Source of the DNA: Phytophthora colocasiae
Taxonomy: Eukaryota > Oomycota > Peronosporomycetes > Peronosporales > Peronosporaceae
Direction of reading: 5' to 3'
Assembly (NCBI GenBank): GCA_018806915.1
Contig: JAGKQI010000087.1
Location: 310,001 to 374,000 of the forward strand
DNA: 64,000 nucleotides
In this document: positions 31,835 through 41,423 of the stretch, piece by piece
Layout of the letters: every line of letters starts with the position of its first letter
Position numbering within the stretch: the stretch's first letter is position 1
The notes under the pieces: generated by a model
What the model was told of the DNA's origin: nothing
What the model saw: only the letters and a program-made list of their open reading frames with translations
The model's database searches: none
Program-made: the position numbers and the translations under genes

Positions 31835-32724
31835 ATGGCGTCACAGTTCTCGCAGACCTTCGGGGGCGTTGGAGCTGGCGGTGATGATGCTGGCACTTCA
31901 GGTGGCGTAGGGATGTCCAATTACGCCGAAGAGAAAGGTAAAAGCGCGGATTAACCACGTTTGAATCCACTGTAGTTGTCTCTAAACTGTATGCTATTAA
32001 CCCTTACTTAAAACAGCCAAATGCGTCGAGTTCCTCCTGCACTTCACGTCGAATCTAGACGACCCATCACTAGGCCCCAAGTATGCGCGGATGATGGTAC
32101 GAATTGCATTGAATTTACACTATTCAATGGGTTATTAACTGTATTTTACCGTGATGTTGCAAGAGGTGGCGAACCGAGAACGAACGTCTATCCCTATTTC
32201 TCTGGATGACGTGCAGATTGTACGTTGCTTTACTCCTTATTACTACATTTTTTTCTAAGTGTAAAGCTGACTTTTTTTATCGTGTAAATTCTTTACAGTT
32301 CGAGAAGGAAGATGTCAATTTCGTGTCTCGCATTGTGCGCAATGCTCGTCGATACATTTCCCTCTTTGCGGACGCAGTGGATGAGAACCTTCCACCTCCT
32401 ACGAGGGATATTTCCGACTCTCAAGATGTTCTGGACGTGCTAAGGATGTCCAGAGCTCAAGAGGTGGCGCAACAGAGACAAACAGAAGACAATGAAGACG
32501 GTACCCAACCGGCTGCTAACGCCAACACTGCCAATATTTTCCCTCCAGCATTGATGCGTCGCTTTGAGGTGCATTTGATCCCTGGAGTTAAGTTGAAAGC
32601 TGTTCCTATTCGAGAAGTGAAAGCTGCCAAGGTTGGAGCTCTTGTACGTACATGTATCAAGGGAATGGTGACGCGTGTGTCTACTGTGAAGCCGTTGCTT
32701 ACAGTAGCCACGTACACGTGTGAA
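31835..32724 (+). pseudogene. MCM7: Truncated MCM7 (replicative helicase subunit), N-terminal part only
   Basis: MCM7 is one of six subunits of the nuclear replicative helicase. Here four exons are readable: 31835-31937, 32017-32096, 32166-32219 and 32299 onward, with GT-AG introns of 79, 69 and 79 bases and matching phases. The product covers the N-terminal helical and OB regions (KCVEFLLHF, SIPISLDDV, RVSTVKPLLTVATYTCE). MCM7 similarity stops at about 32724, where the zinc-binding motif should follow. The ORF continues with unrelated residues to 32883. The zinc motif, AAA+ core and winged helix are absent, and a PiggyBac fragment lies downstream. This cannot be a working helicase subunit, so a full copy should exist elsewhere. 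Preserved splice sites suggest a recent partial duplication. Confidence 0.8.
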
Positions 32725-32983
32725 GCCACAACAGAAAATGGCTCACAATTGATTTTTCAATACTTTAATCAAGTGTTTTACCAGCACTATTGGCCTATAA
32801 GATGCGAGAGGTATTTGGCAAAAGAAGCAAAGGCGGGACAGGGGAAGGGGATCAGCATTTCCCATTGCGGCCAGCAGCCTTAGCCACTCATTCGAGAATC
32901 TGCTGGATGGCGCGCATCAGGACCAGCCAGCGCCGGAAACCCACCCTCACGAAAAACGCAAGTCACCGAACACGACGTCGACT

Positions 32984-33700
32984 TTGGGCATTTATGGAGA
33001 CAGCTACGGGCGGCAGGGCGGAAGTCGAAGCGACCGGCGGGGCTGCAGACGGAGTGGGGCTACACAAGTCCAGCTGAAGGCCATATTCTTGGGGTTTCTC
33101 GACTTGGCGCTGGTGAATGCGTATATCACGCACAAGGAGGGAGCCATGATCAAGAAGACGGTGGCGATGAAGCGGTCGGAGTGGTTCTGTGTCCTTCAGA
33201 ACCAGCTCCTCCAACTAAAAGCGGAGGACTTCGTTGGAGTTGAAGCTACACCACCTCCCGTTAGCCAGAAGCGCAAGCGCACAACGACACGCCTCACGCA
33301 CGGGCTTCAGCAGTCTGAAGACTGGGTCGTCGTCAGTGGCGTTCAAAAGCGCCGTCAGAGGTCCTGTAAAGTCTGTGCTCTCTTACGCACGGGCAAGAAG
33401 AAGTCATTTGCCACTACTTACTACTGTGACCGTTGCTCAATCGATAGCGCGAAGTGCTGGTTGTGCCCCCGGATACGCCGTGAATACATGGGCGTAGGCA
33501 AGACCTGTTACGACATTTGGCATGAGGACTTCGGTGCTGGTGAAGCCATATCAGCGAGCATCGGGAAACGTGTTGTGCTTCGACGGCCTGGTAAGAAAGC
33601 AGGACGAAGGCAGAAGACACGGCGCGAACTTCGTCTAGAAGGCCAAAGCGACCATGGTGGAAACAGCAGTGGAGACGGTGACGACGAGGGGGGCAGCTGA
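32984..33700 (+). pseudogene. PiggyBac-like transposase, C-terminal part
   Basis: The readable part includes KAIFLGFLDLALVNAYITHK, typical of the end of the PiggyBac DDE domain, followed by a Lys/Arg-rich segment and a Cys-rich zinc finger (SCKVCALL, YYCDRC, KCWLCP, TCYDIWHEDF) as in PGBD proteins. The tail is Gly/Asp-rich. The first 30 residues are out of phase with the family, and the catalytic Asp residues further upstream are missing. Degraded transposase-like sequence probably fills 32725-32983. It adjoins the MCM7 truncation point, so this insertion or a rearrangement with it may have cut MCM7. Confidence 0.75.
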
Positions 33701-34386
33701 GTTGCCTGCGTTTCAAGTGATGAGTGGTCAGTTTTCGTGTGTTTGAAATGCAATTTTCTTGAATCAATGTACCTTCTTCTGCGTAAAAACTGAACTGAGT
33801 GTAGTATCAGTGCAGACAATTCGCCATCTGCTGGTGCCTTGGAGCAAGTTACGACATTGATCTGTCGAAGCTGTCCTGCAATGCTGTCACTCTTACGACA
33901 TTGGTAGGAAAACCTGTTGACACTTTATATACCTAACCATAGTTGGCAGATCAGACTGATACAAATGTCAATACTAAAACTACGTCGTCTCTTACGACAT
34001 TCTCTTACGTGTTCGGGGCAAGTACCGTCCGTAAGCAAGGTGTTAACGGTTACGCGTACCACATGGGTCTCGTGGATTGATTTCGTCTCCCCTGAAAGCG
34101 AAGCACAATAAGGTTCCAGAATAAAATCAATGACATCTCGACCTTTTATTGTTTTAATGAAACGTGTAAACTAACGCTACAGCAGCATTTACAGACTCGG
34201 GGGGGGGGGGGGGGGGGCTCGTGAAGGCTCCAGAGTTGGTTTCATCTCCGCTCCTTCGCTCGGTGGACGACACCCAGCTTGGGACCACTATGACGACCAG
34301 TAAGTGTAGATTTGCGTTGATTACGAGCGGAAAAATGATAAACGAACCACCGGGGCCATTCATTGACTGTGACAGTTAAGCCGGTG
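33701..34386. other. Intergenic with a relict YR-element A repeat
   Basis: No gene seen in this stretch. The only recognised element is the inverted A-type repeat described at 34165-34260. Confidence 0.4.
34165..34260 (-). repeat. Inverted relict of the YR A repeat, with a 19-base G run
   Basis: Read on the minus strand it matches the A2 block at about 10670-10765 (GGAGCGGAGATGAAACCAAC, then CTGGAGCCTTCACGAG, then CGAGTCTGTA and GCTGCTGTAGCGTTAG). A homopolymer G19 on the plus strand (34199-34217) replaces eight bases of the block. Confidence 0.6.
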
Positions 34387-35080
34387 TTATAATTTGTGAA
34401 ATTGGAGTTTGAAACGTGTAGCGATTGCTATAGTGATGACAGAAATCGTGGAGGAGATGGAGCAGAGAGTATCATTCGTCGGTTGCGTGAGAGAAGGGAT
34501 ATTGTAAAGGACATCGAAGTTAATTAACTGGTTAGATACTACTTGACTTGCTTGTAAAGCTGTGCATAACGATATTTTGGACTGTACAATCGAATCTGCT
34601 CGACCACACAGTAAGTGTAAACGAAACACGTCAAAGTTGCTCGTATCCAAGTCATAGCGCTGGTGAAACCTGTGTCTGAAGTTTAGAGAACCGAAGTTCA
34701 GTAAAATTCCAGATTACAGACAATAATGGCAACTCAACCTTTTAATCCGGTTGTAATGTGTTTGCTCTGTCTTATCCTCCCTTTAAGTTCAAGAACGAGT
34801 ACGACACATATTCATAACCGAAATATCACAATTTGTTCTATCACTACTGCACATCGGTGCTTATAAAATGACGGGGATTAATTAATAGACAGTCACTACT
34901 GTACTATGAACGAGTACAGTCGAACTACCAGCTCATGGCGGTCCGTAATGATTCTCCCTTTGTCACTGCTGCCATGTCTTGTTTTGGTGGCTTTTCTCGA
35001 CGCAATCCAGCAATCTTCCAGTAGAGGTGAAATCTCACGAGACTCAGGTGGACCGCATAACCGTTGCCGCTAAGGTGATG
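34387..35080. pseudogene. Scrambled fragments of a membrane-protein family
   Basis: Three pieces match the gene at 41424-43073 and its neighbour. 34430-34530 (plus) is a C-terminal tail ending VKDIEVN, parallel to the tail at 41140-41277. 34560-34690 (minus) matches 42700-42810 (AMTWIRATLTCF, VEQIRLYS). 34907-35010 (plus) matches the N-terminal part (NEYSR, WRSVMILPLSLLPCLVLVAFLDAI). Order and strand are mixed, so this is a rearranged duplicate. The gypsy element at 35081 inserted at its right edge. Confidence 0.6.
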
Positions 35081-35306
35081 TGTAGTTAGTTGAGGACATC
35101 CAGAACGACAACTGCTTGAAGTGGATCAAGAAGGTTCATGTTGCAGGAGCTGTGCTGGATGGGAACTTGTTGTGCCGGTTGAACTTTGAGTGGTTGGCTG
35201 GCAGCAACCAAGAGCTCGGCTCGCACAGGACAGTAGACAGAGTGAGCTTAGCCAAACTTGCATGAATATCAATCACTTTTGCTTTTGCAGTCAACGACCG
35301 ACTACA
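35081..35306 (+). repeat. 5' LTR of the gypsy element
   Basis: Starts TGTAGTTAGTTGAGG, ends CGACCGACTACA. Identical to 40913-41138 over all 226 bases as far as I can read. Confidence 0.95.
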
Positions 35307-35540
35307 AAGTTAACTTTAGAAGTATCAAGACCGCAATGCCTGGGGGAACGTCGTACGACGATGATGGCGACGTTGTCATGTCAGTCCACCAACCTATCTT
35401 CGAGTTTGTCCAAGCGCCGATGTTGATGGACTGGAGTCAGGCTGCAATTGTCAAATGGCGCAAGGATCGAGCCCTGTACGAAGCTCGAGTGCGCCAACGT
35501 TGTGTGGACAGCGGCGAGGCCTACGACAAGGCTCTCGAGT

Positions 35541-36512
35541 CAGGGGTCTCCAAAAATGTATTGTTATTGAAAAAGGGGTATTATTGTAGGGGGACAATAA
35601 GGGAGGGAGCGGCCATCTCAATATTTGGCACTTACGCAATTATTGAAAAGGGGGTCTCTATCTACTTCTTCCAGATTAAGAACTACGGTTTTAGAGATCT
35701 GCTTCTTCTTCGTTGTCGTCCTCAACTGCGCGTTTCACGGCGTTCGAAATCACTTCGTCCGTCACTAAGTCCCAGTTCATCTTCAGGTAAAGTAAGGTCT
35801 CGAGCGTCTCATGACTGATGCTTTTCCGAAGATACCCCAGCATGCACTTAATCTTGGAGAACAGACGCTCTACTTGTACCGAAGTGGCTGGCAGCCACGT
35901 GAGATCCGAGTATATTGATGCCTCCTTTACGCGCATTGCAGCTCGAATGTTGATCGATTCCATCACCACAAGTTTCATCCAACCATGCGTAGTACGGGAG
36001 TCCTTATCGACAAACATGTCCATAGTGACGGGGATTCGTTGTCGAACGCAACGCTCCAGCACTCGCTCATAGTCTGGGTGGCGCAGATGCGAGATGAGGT
36101 TATGATAGCCGCGACTTCGGTCCTGAAAGATGAAGGTGTTGCATCCGTTGCAGGTTCTTCCTCCGCTTGTTTGGTCTCGATACATCAACGAACAGATCTC
36201 CTTGTTCGAGAGACCAGGGTCTAAGGTAGCCATGGATGACGAGGGTGAACAAGTTGAGTAGAAGAGTGTTGGACTTGGTTCGCAAAATCGGAAATGCCAG
36301 CATGAGAGTGGCTGTGGTCCCCGGCACGGTATAACGCCCACCGGGAGAGGTTTCGAGGACTGCTTTACTCCTCGACTCTTACCGGATCTTTATAGTATCT
36401 TATAAGTTGAAGTTGACAATAATATTGTCAATTAAGGGTACGTTCATCAATAAGGGATTGAGACGCCTCCAGCCCCGTCAATCCCTAATCCCTACTTATT
36501 TGGAGAGCCCTG
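35541..36512 (-). mobile_element. hAT deletion derivative inside gypsy gag, 972 bases
   Basis: Left end CAGGGGTCTCCAAA, right end TTTGGAGAGCCCTG (imperfect inverted repeats). The target word CTCTCGAGT is repeated at 35532-35540 and 36513-36521. Nine bases match rather than the usual eight, so the exact cut is ambiguous. It carries one minus-strand ORF fusing the two ends of a hAT transposase. Confidence 0.8.
35691..36341 (-). CDS. BED finger joined to hAT dimerisation domain
   Basis: 216 codons. A BED-type zinc finger (TCNGCNTFIF, then NLISHLRHPDY) is followed after a short linker by the hATC region (LTWLPATSVQVERLFSKIKCMLGYLRKSISHETLETLLYLKMNWDL without interruption in the sequence). The intervening RNase H-like catalytic core with its DDE residues is missing. 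Such a protein could still bind transposon ends and dimerise, so it might act as a repressor; that is inference. An acidic tail ends the protein. Confidence 0.7.
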   Translation of the reverse strand: MGVIPCRGPQPLSCWHFRFCEPSPTLFYSTCSPSSSMATLDPGLSNKEICSLMYRDQTSGGRTCNGCNTFIFQDRSRGYHNLISHLRHPDYERVLERCVRQRIPVTMDMFVDKDSRTTHGWMKLVVMESINIRAAMRVKEASIYSDLTWLPATSVQVERLFSKIKCMLGYLRKSISHETLETLLYLKMNWDLVTDEVISNAVKRAVEDDNEEEADL

Positions 36513-37498
36513 CTCTCGAGTCTGTCAAAAACTCTCTGGAGCCGAAGCTCCTGGAGATCGTGTGTCTGTATGAGTTGCAGACCGCAGTTGAGACCGTGGA
36601 TGATGTGCAGCTCGTGCGGTTAATTGAAAAACGTGCGGGTAACGTCAAGAATGAGCATCTTCCTGATCTTGACCTTTTCTTCAAGAACAACCTCAACATG
36701 GACCTGAAGGAAAGTGACATCGATGCCCGCGTACTCAAGTATTACCGGGACTTTTCCTCGCTGATCGAGCAACATGGGTTTGGCCGCATCCTCGGTGTGG
36801 GTCGACCTACCGATGGCGAGTACGTCGACAGGATGAAGCTGAGATGCTCAATCCTGCTGGACAATCTGGAGCCGCAGATTCTGCGAGACGACGTTATCCG
36901 TCATGTCAAGTACGAGAGACGTGAGGGAAAGAAGAACGACTTCGTTCTCTTCTCCATAATCAAGGAGAGAGCTCGTGCCCAGCACAAGTACCATGTGCTG
37001 CACAAGGAAACCAAGCAGAAGGGGGACAGGAAGACGGAGAAGAAAACTGTGGTAAAAGACAGCAAGTCGAAGGCGACGGAAACGAAGTTTGGTGGTGAGA
37101 AGCCACGCAGCGGGAGTGCAAACACTCCGTCCACTCGCGCCAGCGCGCCACCGTCTGGAGGATGTCTCCATTGCGGCGGTGCACATTGGCTGCGCCAATG
37201 CCCAACCGCAACTGAGGATGACAAGACCAAGGCCCACGAGAAGCTGCGTGCTCAGCGTGATGAAGCGAAGCAACGCACTAAAGTGGTGCGTGTGAATGTG
37301 GTGAACTCGCCTCAGGCGGGCGAGGTGTTAATCAACGGGCTAGTGACCGCCCCGTTCTGTGCTGATTCGGGATCAGACAGCAATATTCTGCCTCGAGCAT
37401 TAGTGAACGAGTTGCTGGAGCTCGGCAGTGACGTGACCCTGTCGGAATTGCATGATCCTGTAATGGTGACTGTCGCTGGAGGTGCCACGTTAGCATGA

Positions 37499-38893
37499 CA
37501 TCATGAAGCAGCTGTCAACGTTCAACTCCAGACCGCTGCCGGATCAGTACGACTTTCTCATGTGGCATGTTTGGTGCTGGAAGGAGAGGAGACGGATTTT
37601 CTGCTTGGTGACAAGACTCTTGAGTCACTGGGTATTGATGTTGACCGTCAACTTGAACAACTAGCAGCAGGGACCACTGTAGTGGATGATGACCCTTTTG
37701 AGGAAGACGACAACCCTTCCGCTCCTGAAGACGTTCCAGACAAACTCGCTATACTGTTAGAGCGTGCTCGTCTGAATGGTTTCTCTAAAGGACATTTTGG
37801 AGCTCTCTGTGAACTAGTGAACTACTTCCAAGACATCTTCGCTGAAGACATTGATGACGACCCTCCTGCGCTGGTTGAGCCACTTCGTATTCAGCTCAAA
37901 CCGGACGCAGTGCCGTTCCGTGCAAAACCTCGAAAGTATTCGCCAGCACAGCGCGACTACTTAAAGGCGTACACACAGAAGCTCGAGTCAATGGGCTACA
38001 TCTACAAGAACAATCAGAGTCGATGGGCTTCAGCCGCTGTTCCTGTCGCGAAACCTGGACGTGCAATGGAATACAGGATGACCATTGACTACAGACCTGT
38101 CAATCGATGGACGGTGCCTATTGCTGGTGCTTCGCCAAACATGGCAACTATGACTCCAGCTGTCGAAGGTGCTTACGGAGTCGCTGATTTTGACATGCCG
38201 AAGAGTTTTTGGCAGTTCCCGTTGCACCGAGACTCTCAGGAAATAATGAGTTTCATCACGGAAGACACTGTTTACACCCCCACTCGGGTCCCTCAGGGTG
38301 GAATGGATTCATCAACGCATTTCCAAAACCAAATGCAGTCGATCTTCCGCGAGATGCTGTACAAGCACGTTCTTATCTGGATAGATGACATTCTCGTGTT
38401 TGCAAAGAGCCCCGAACAATTTATCGCCGCGCTACGACAATTCTTTGAGCTCGTACGTGAGTATGGGCTACGTCTCAGTGTGAACAAGAGCTCGCTTTTC
38501 AAAACCTCGACTAAGTGGTGTGGCCGGATTATTAGTGGCACTGGTATTGCTCATGACCCAGCTCGGCTACAGGCTCTTATCGACCTCCCTCTGCCGAAGA
38601 CCGGTGCAGACCTGCAGCAATTCGTATGCGCTGCGGGATGGCTTCGCGACTCATTGATGGATTACAGTCGTGTTGTTCAACCCCTCCAAGAAAAACTGGA
38701 AGGTGTGCTGTCCGTGGTGGGCCGTACACGCCGCCTTGCTGCTGGTGTAATTCTGGACTGGTCCGACGATGACGTCGCTGCTTTTGAACGAGTGAAGTCG
38801 CTGATTAGCTGTTCGCAGTCACTGGTTTTCCTCATGATGATGCTCAAGTCTGCGTCTTCACTGATGCCTCCGAGTTTGGGTGGGGTCTCGTAG
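37499..38893 (+). pseudogene. Gypsy protease C-terminus and reverse transcriptase
   Basis: Continues the gag frame after the TGA. It opens with the second protease half (LLGDKTLESLGIDVDRQLEQLAAG), then RT: PFRAKPRKYSP, SRWASAAVPVAKP, TIDYRPVNRWT, FDMPKSFWQFPL, VPQGGMDSSTHFQNQM and catalytic HVLIWIDDILVF near 38360-38400. The thumb and start of RNase H follow. Near 38829 one base is missing (the C run of TTTCC), after which the RNase H frame VCVFTDASEFGWGL continues in another phase. Apart from this and the TGA the RT itself looks intact. Confidence 0.85.
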
Positions 38894-39516
38894 TAACCCA
38901 AGTCGACAACTGGGTGCCTGGTGTCGATGCTTGGGAGCAACAGCACACGTTATTGGTGTGCAAGAGTGGTACCTTCTCAGGCGCCGAGCGGAACTGGGCG
39001 ATTATTGACAAAGAAGCCTTCCTGATCATGTGGGCTTGCAAGAATCTCGATTATCTATTGCTGCGTCGTCTTGGGTTTCGGATATTTTGCGATCACAAGA
39101 ATTTGATTCACCTCTTTGATCCCGATGTGGAGCTCAAGCGTCATGTCCGTGGGCGTCTTCAGCGCTGGGCGTTGACTATGGTTGGTATGCCGTACACCAT
39201 TGAGCATTTGGACGGTGACGTGAACGTCTGGGGTGACCTTCTCTCTCGATGGGGCCAGTCCTCCGAGACAGGTGGGGTGGTGGTGCGCTGCAAGGCTGTC
39301 ACCAGAAGCCAAGCCGTGACGCAGCAGCATGGCAGCAATGCGGATCCTGCACCTCGAACAAGTCAGCTTCGACCGAGAATGGATGGTTTTGTGTTTCCCA
39401 CTATTGATGACATCGCTCGCTCGCAAACAAAGCACAAGCGCTCGCAACCACGCAACGCTGTGCGCAACGATGATGGCCTTTGCGTGTTGACAATAAGACA
39501 TGGCTACCCGAGCTAG
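38830..39516 (+). pseudogene. Gypsy RNase H domain and linker
   Basis: RNase H removes the RNA strand during reverse transcription. FTDASEFGWGLV (first Asp, near 38850), NWAIIDKEAFLIMWACKNLDYLL (Glu), FRIFCDHKNLIHLFD (Asp) and DVNVWGDLLSRWG (last Asp) make a full active site. A linker follows. The frame is lost again near 39478, where one C appears missing, before the integrase zinc domain begins. Confidence 0.8.
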
Positions 39517-40871
39517 ACAATGAGCTGGTGCAACGTGTGATGATCATTGCTCACTGTGGAGCACAGGGGCATCGTGGACTTGACCCAATGGTGACCACTC
39601 TGCAACATGTGTTCTACATCCGTGATATGCAACAATTGTGTCGTCGATTCCTCAGTCGATGTTTGCTCTGCAAGCACGTCAAGGGTGGCAACATCGTGCC
39701 ACGTCCGTGGGGTCCTACTGTGGATGCAGAATTTAGAAACGAAGTTCTGCACTGGGATTACCTGTTCCTTGGAGACAGCATGGGTGAAACGAAATATGTC
39801 TTAGCTCTGAAAGACAGCTTGACGCACTTCTGCGAACTTGTGGCTTGTGACTCTCCAACCGCGGAAGTTGCCGTGATCGCTCTGCTGGACTGGTGTAAAC
39901 GATTCGGACCTCCCCAAATCCTCATGTCCAATATGGGCACTCACTTCAAAAACACTGTGACCACTGAAGTGTGCAAGCGGCTCTCCATCGAGCAGAACTT
40001 TGTGATTGCCTACACGCCATGGGTAAATGGCAGCATCGAGCGACTGAACAGAGACATCCTACAGGTCCTGCGGGTCATGCTCATGGAGCACAAGCTTGAC
40101 ACCCGTGAATGGGTGTATCTGCTTCCGGTGGTGCAATCCAACCTCAACCACACTGCAGTGGCAAGCTTGTGTGGTCGCACTCCTAGTGAGCTGTTTACCT
40201 CCCTGCCGGCGCCGAACCCACTGGAAGTGATCGTGATGCCTGGAAGCAAGGACTTATCGGTGGAATTGATTGGAGCAAGCGGGCAGCTAGAGAAGCTTCG
40301 AGCGGCAATGCAGCAGATGCATCGGGATGTGCTGGACGAGAAGGAGAGACGTCGTCGGGCGAACCAGCAGAAGTCCAATGGCGCTCCGTGCAACTTCTCT
40401 GAGGGAGATTTTGTATTGTGGTCGCGTATCGACGCGCGGCTCTCGAACACCAAACTACTAGCACGTTGGGTGGGGCCATTTGAAGTCACGGAAGCACTTT
40501 CATACTCCTACATGATTCGACACCTGGTCACGAACAAGCTGTACAATGTGCATGGATCGCGACTGAAGTTCTACTGCGACTCGAGCCTTGACGTCACTGA
40601 AGAAATGCTAGCACACGTAGGTAACCAAGGAATGGTGCTCGAGATTGCGGCTTTCAAGGAACACCGGCTGAACAAGACGCGTAACGAGTGGCAATTGTTA
40701 GTGTCGTGGATCGGTCTTCAAGATGAGGAAGACTCCTGGGAATCGCTCAAGGCCATGTCCAACGAAGTCCCCGCCAAGGTCGCTGAGTACGTGGTGAGCG
40801 TGGAGGACAACGCACTCACAACGGCGTTTGAGAACTGCAAGCCTCGCTCGAGCTCTAGTCGCCCCAACTAA
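39480..40871 (+). pseudogene. Gypsy integrase with altered catalytic Asp and chromodomain-like end
   Basis: 463 codons. The HHCC zinc domain is clear (HCGAQGHRGLDPM, CLLCKHVKGG). The first catalytic Asp is in WDYLFLGDS. The second should be in a SDNG-type motif but reads LMSNMGTHFKN, so Asp is replaced by Asn. The Glu in NGSIERLNRD is present. The C-terminal part has GPFEVTEAL and a chromodomain-like stretch (MVLEIAAFKEHRL to WQLLVSWIGLQDEEDSWESL). With the Asp lost, strand transfer should fail, so this copy would depend on enzymes from a relative. Confidence 0.85.
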
Positions 40872-40912
40872 AACAATGGTGGATCGTAGCTATAGTTGCT
40901 CCTGGGGGGCAG

Positions 40913-41138
40913 TGTAGTTAGTTGAGGACATCCAGAACGACAACTGCTTGAAGTGGATCAAGAAGGTTCATGTTGCAGGAGCTGTGCTGGATGGGAACTT
41001 GTTGTGCCGGTTGAACTTTGAGTGGTTGGCTGGCAGCAACCAAGAGCTCGGCTCGCACAGGACAGTAGACAGAGTGAGCTTAGCCAAACTTGCATGAATA
41101 TCAATCACTTTTGCTTTTGCAGTCAACGACCGACTACA
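40913..41138 (+). repeat. 3' LTR of the gypsy element
   Basis: Same 226 bases as 35081-35306. Preceded by a G-rich polypurine-like tract and followed by TGATG. Confidence 0.95.
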
Positions 41139-41277
41139 TGATGGCAGAATTGTAGATGAGGTAAAGCAGGCTATTGCTGAGGAGCAGGCAGAGAAACACG
41201 TTCGGAAGGAACTCATTCATCGAAGAAGGCATTTGCATGAGATCAGGGATCCTGTAAAGGAAATTGAAGTTGACTAA
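41139..41277 (+). pseudogene. C-terminal tail of a membrane-family gene
   Basis: About 45 codons of coherent frame ending in EIRDPVKEIEVD and a stop. It parallels the tail at 34430-34530. The gypsy insertion at 41138 cut it from its upstream part. Confidence 0.5.
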
Positions 41278-41423
41278 ATGGGTATTTACTACTTGGCTTC
41301 CTTTGTATAAAGATATTTTTCAGTTTTTTTGCAAATCGGTGCTGTTGTTGTGAAGCCATGCGAATTTAAAGCTGTAATCCACTCCTGTTGCAGTGGCAAA
41401 CACACTTTTCAGACGTGAATGGG

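Larger units (their letters stand above)
35336..37498 (+). pseudogene. Gag and N-terminal protease of the gypsy element, split by a hAT insert
   Basis: Gag starts at the ATG at 35336 (MPGGTSYDDDGD) and runs to 35540, is interrupted by the insert 35541-36512, and resumes in frame at 36522 after one copy of the duplicated target. The capsid part holds VKNEHLPDLDLFFKNNLNMDL. The zinc knuckle CLHCGGAHWLRQC is near 37160-37200. The protease active site ADSGSDSNIL follows near 37363-37392. A TGA at 37496 interrupts the protease fold; the frame stays open past it, so the stop is probably a CGA to TGA change rather than a domain border. Confidence 0.8.
35081..41138 (+). mobile_element. LTR-complete Ty3/gypsy element, 6058 bases, TGATG target duplication
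   Basis: Both LTRs are 226 bases and read identical. TGATG flanks the element at 35076-35080 and 41139-41143. A CTGGGGGGCAG purine tract precedes the 3' LTR. Gene order is gag, PR, RT, RNase H, integrase, chromodomain-like end. Identical LTRs mean a recent insertion, yet the coding region has an in-frame TGA, at least two one-base frameshifts, a lost integrase Asp and a 972-base hAT insert in gag. Confidence 0.93.

Noticed and set aside
37496..37498. Programmed TGA read-through between Gag and Pol
   Set aside because: The stop falls within the protease fold, not at a domain border, and looks like a CGA to TGA change.
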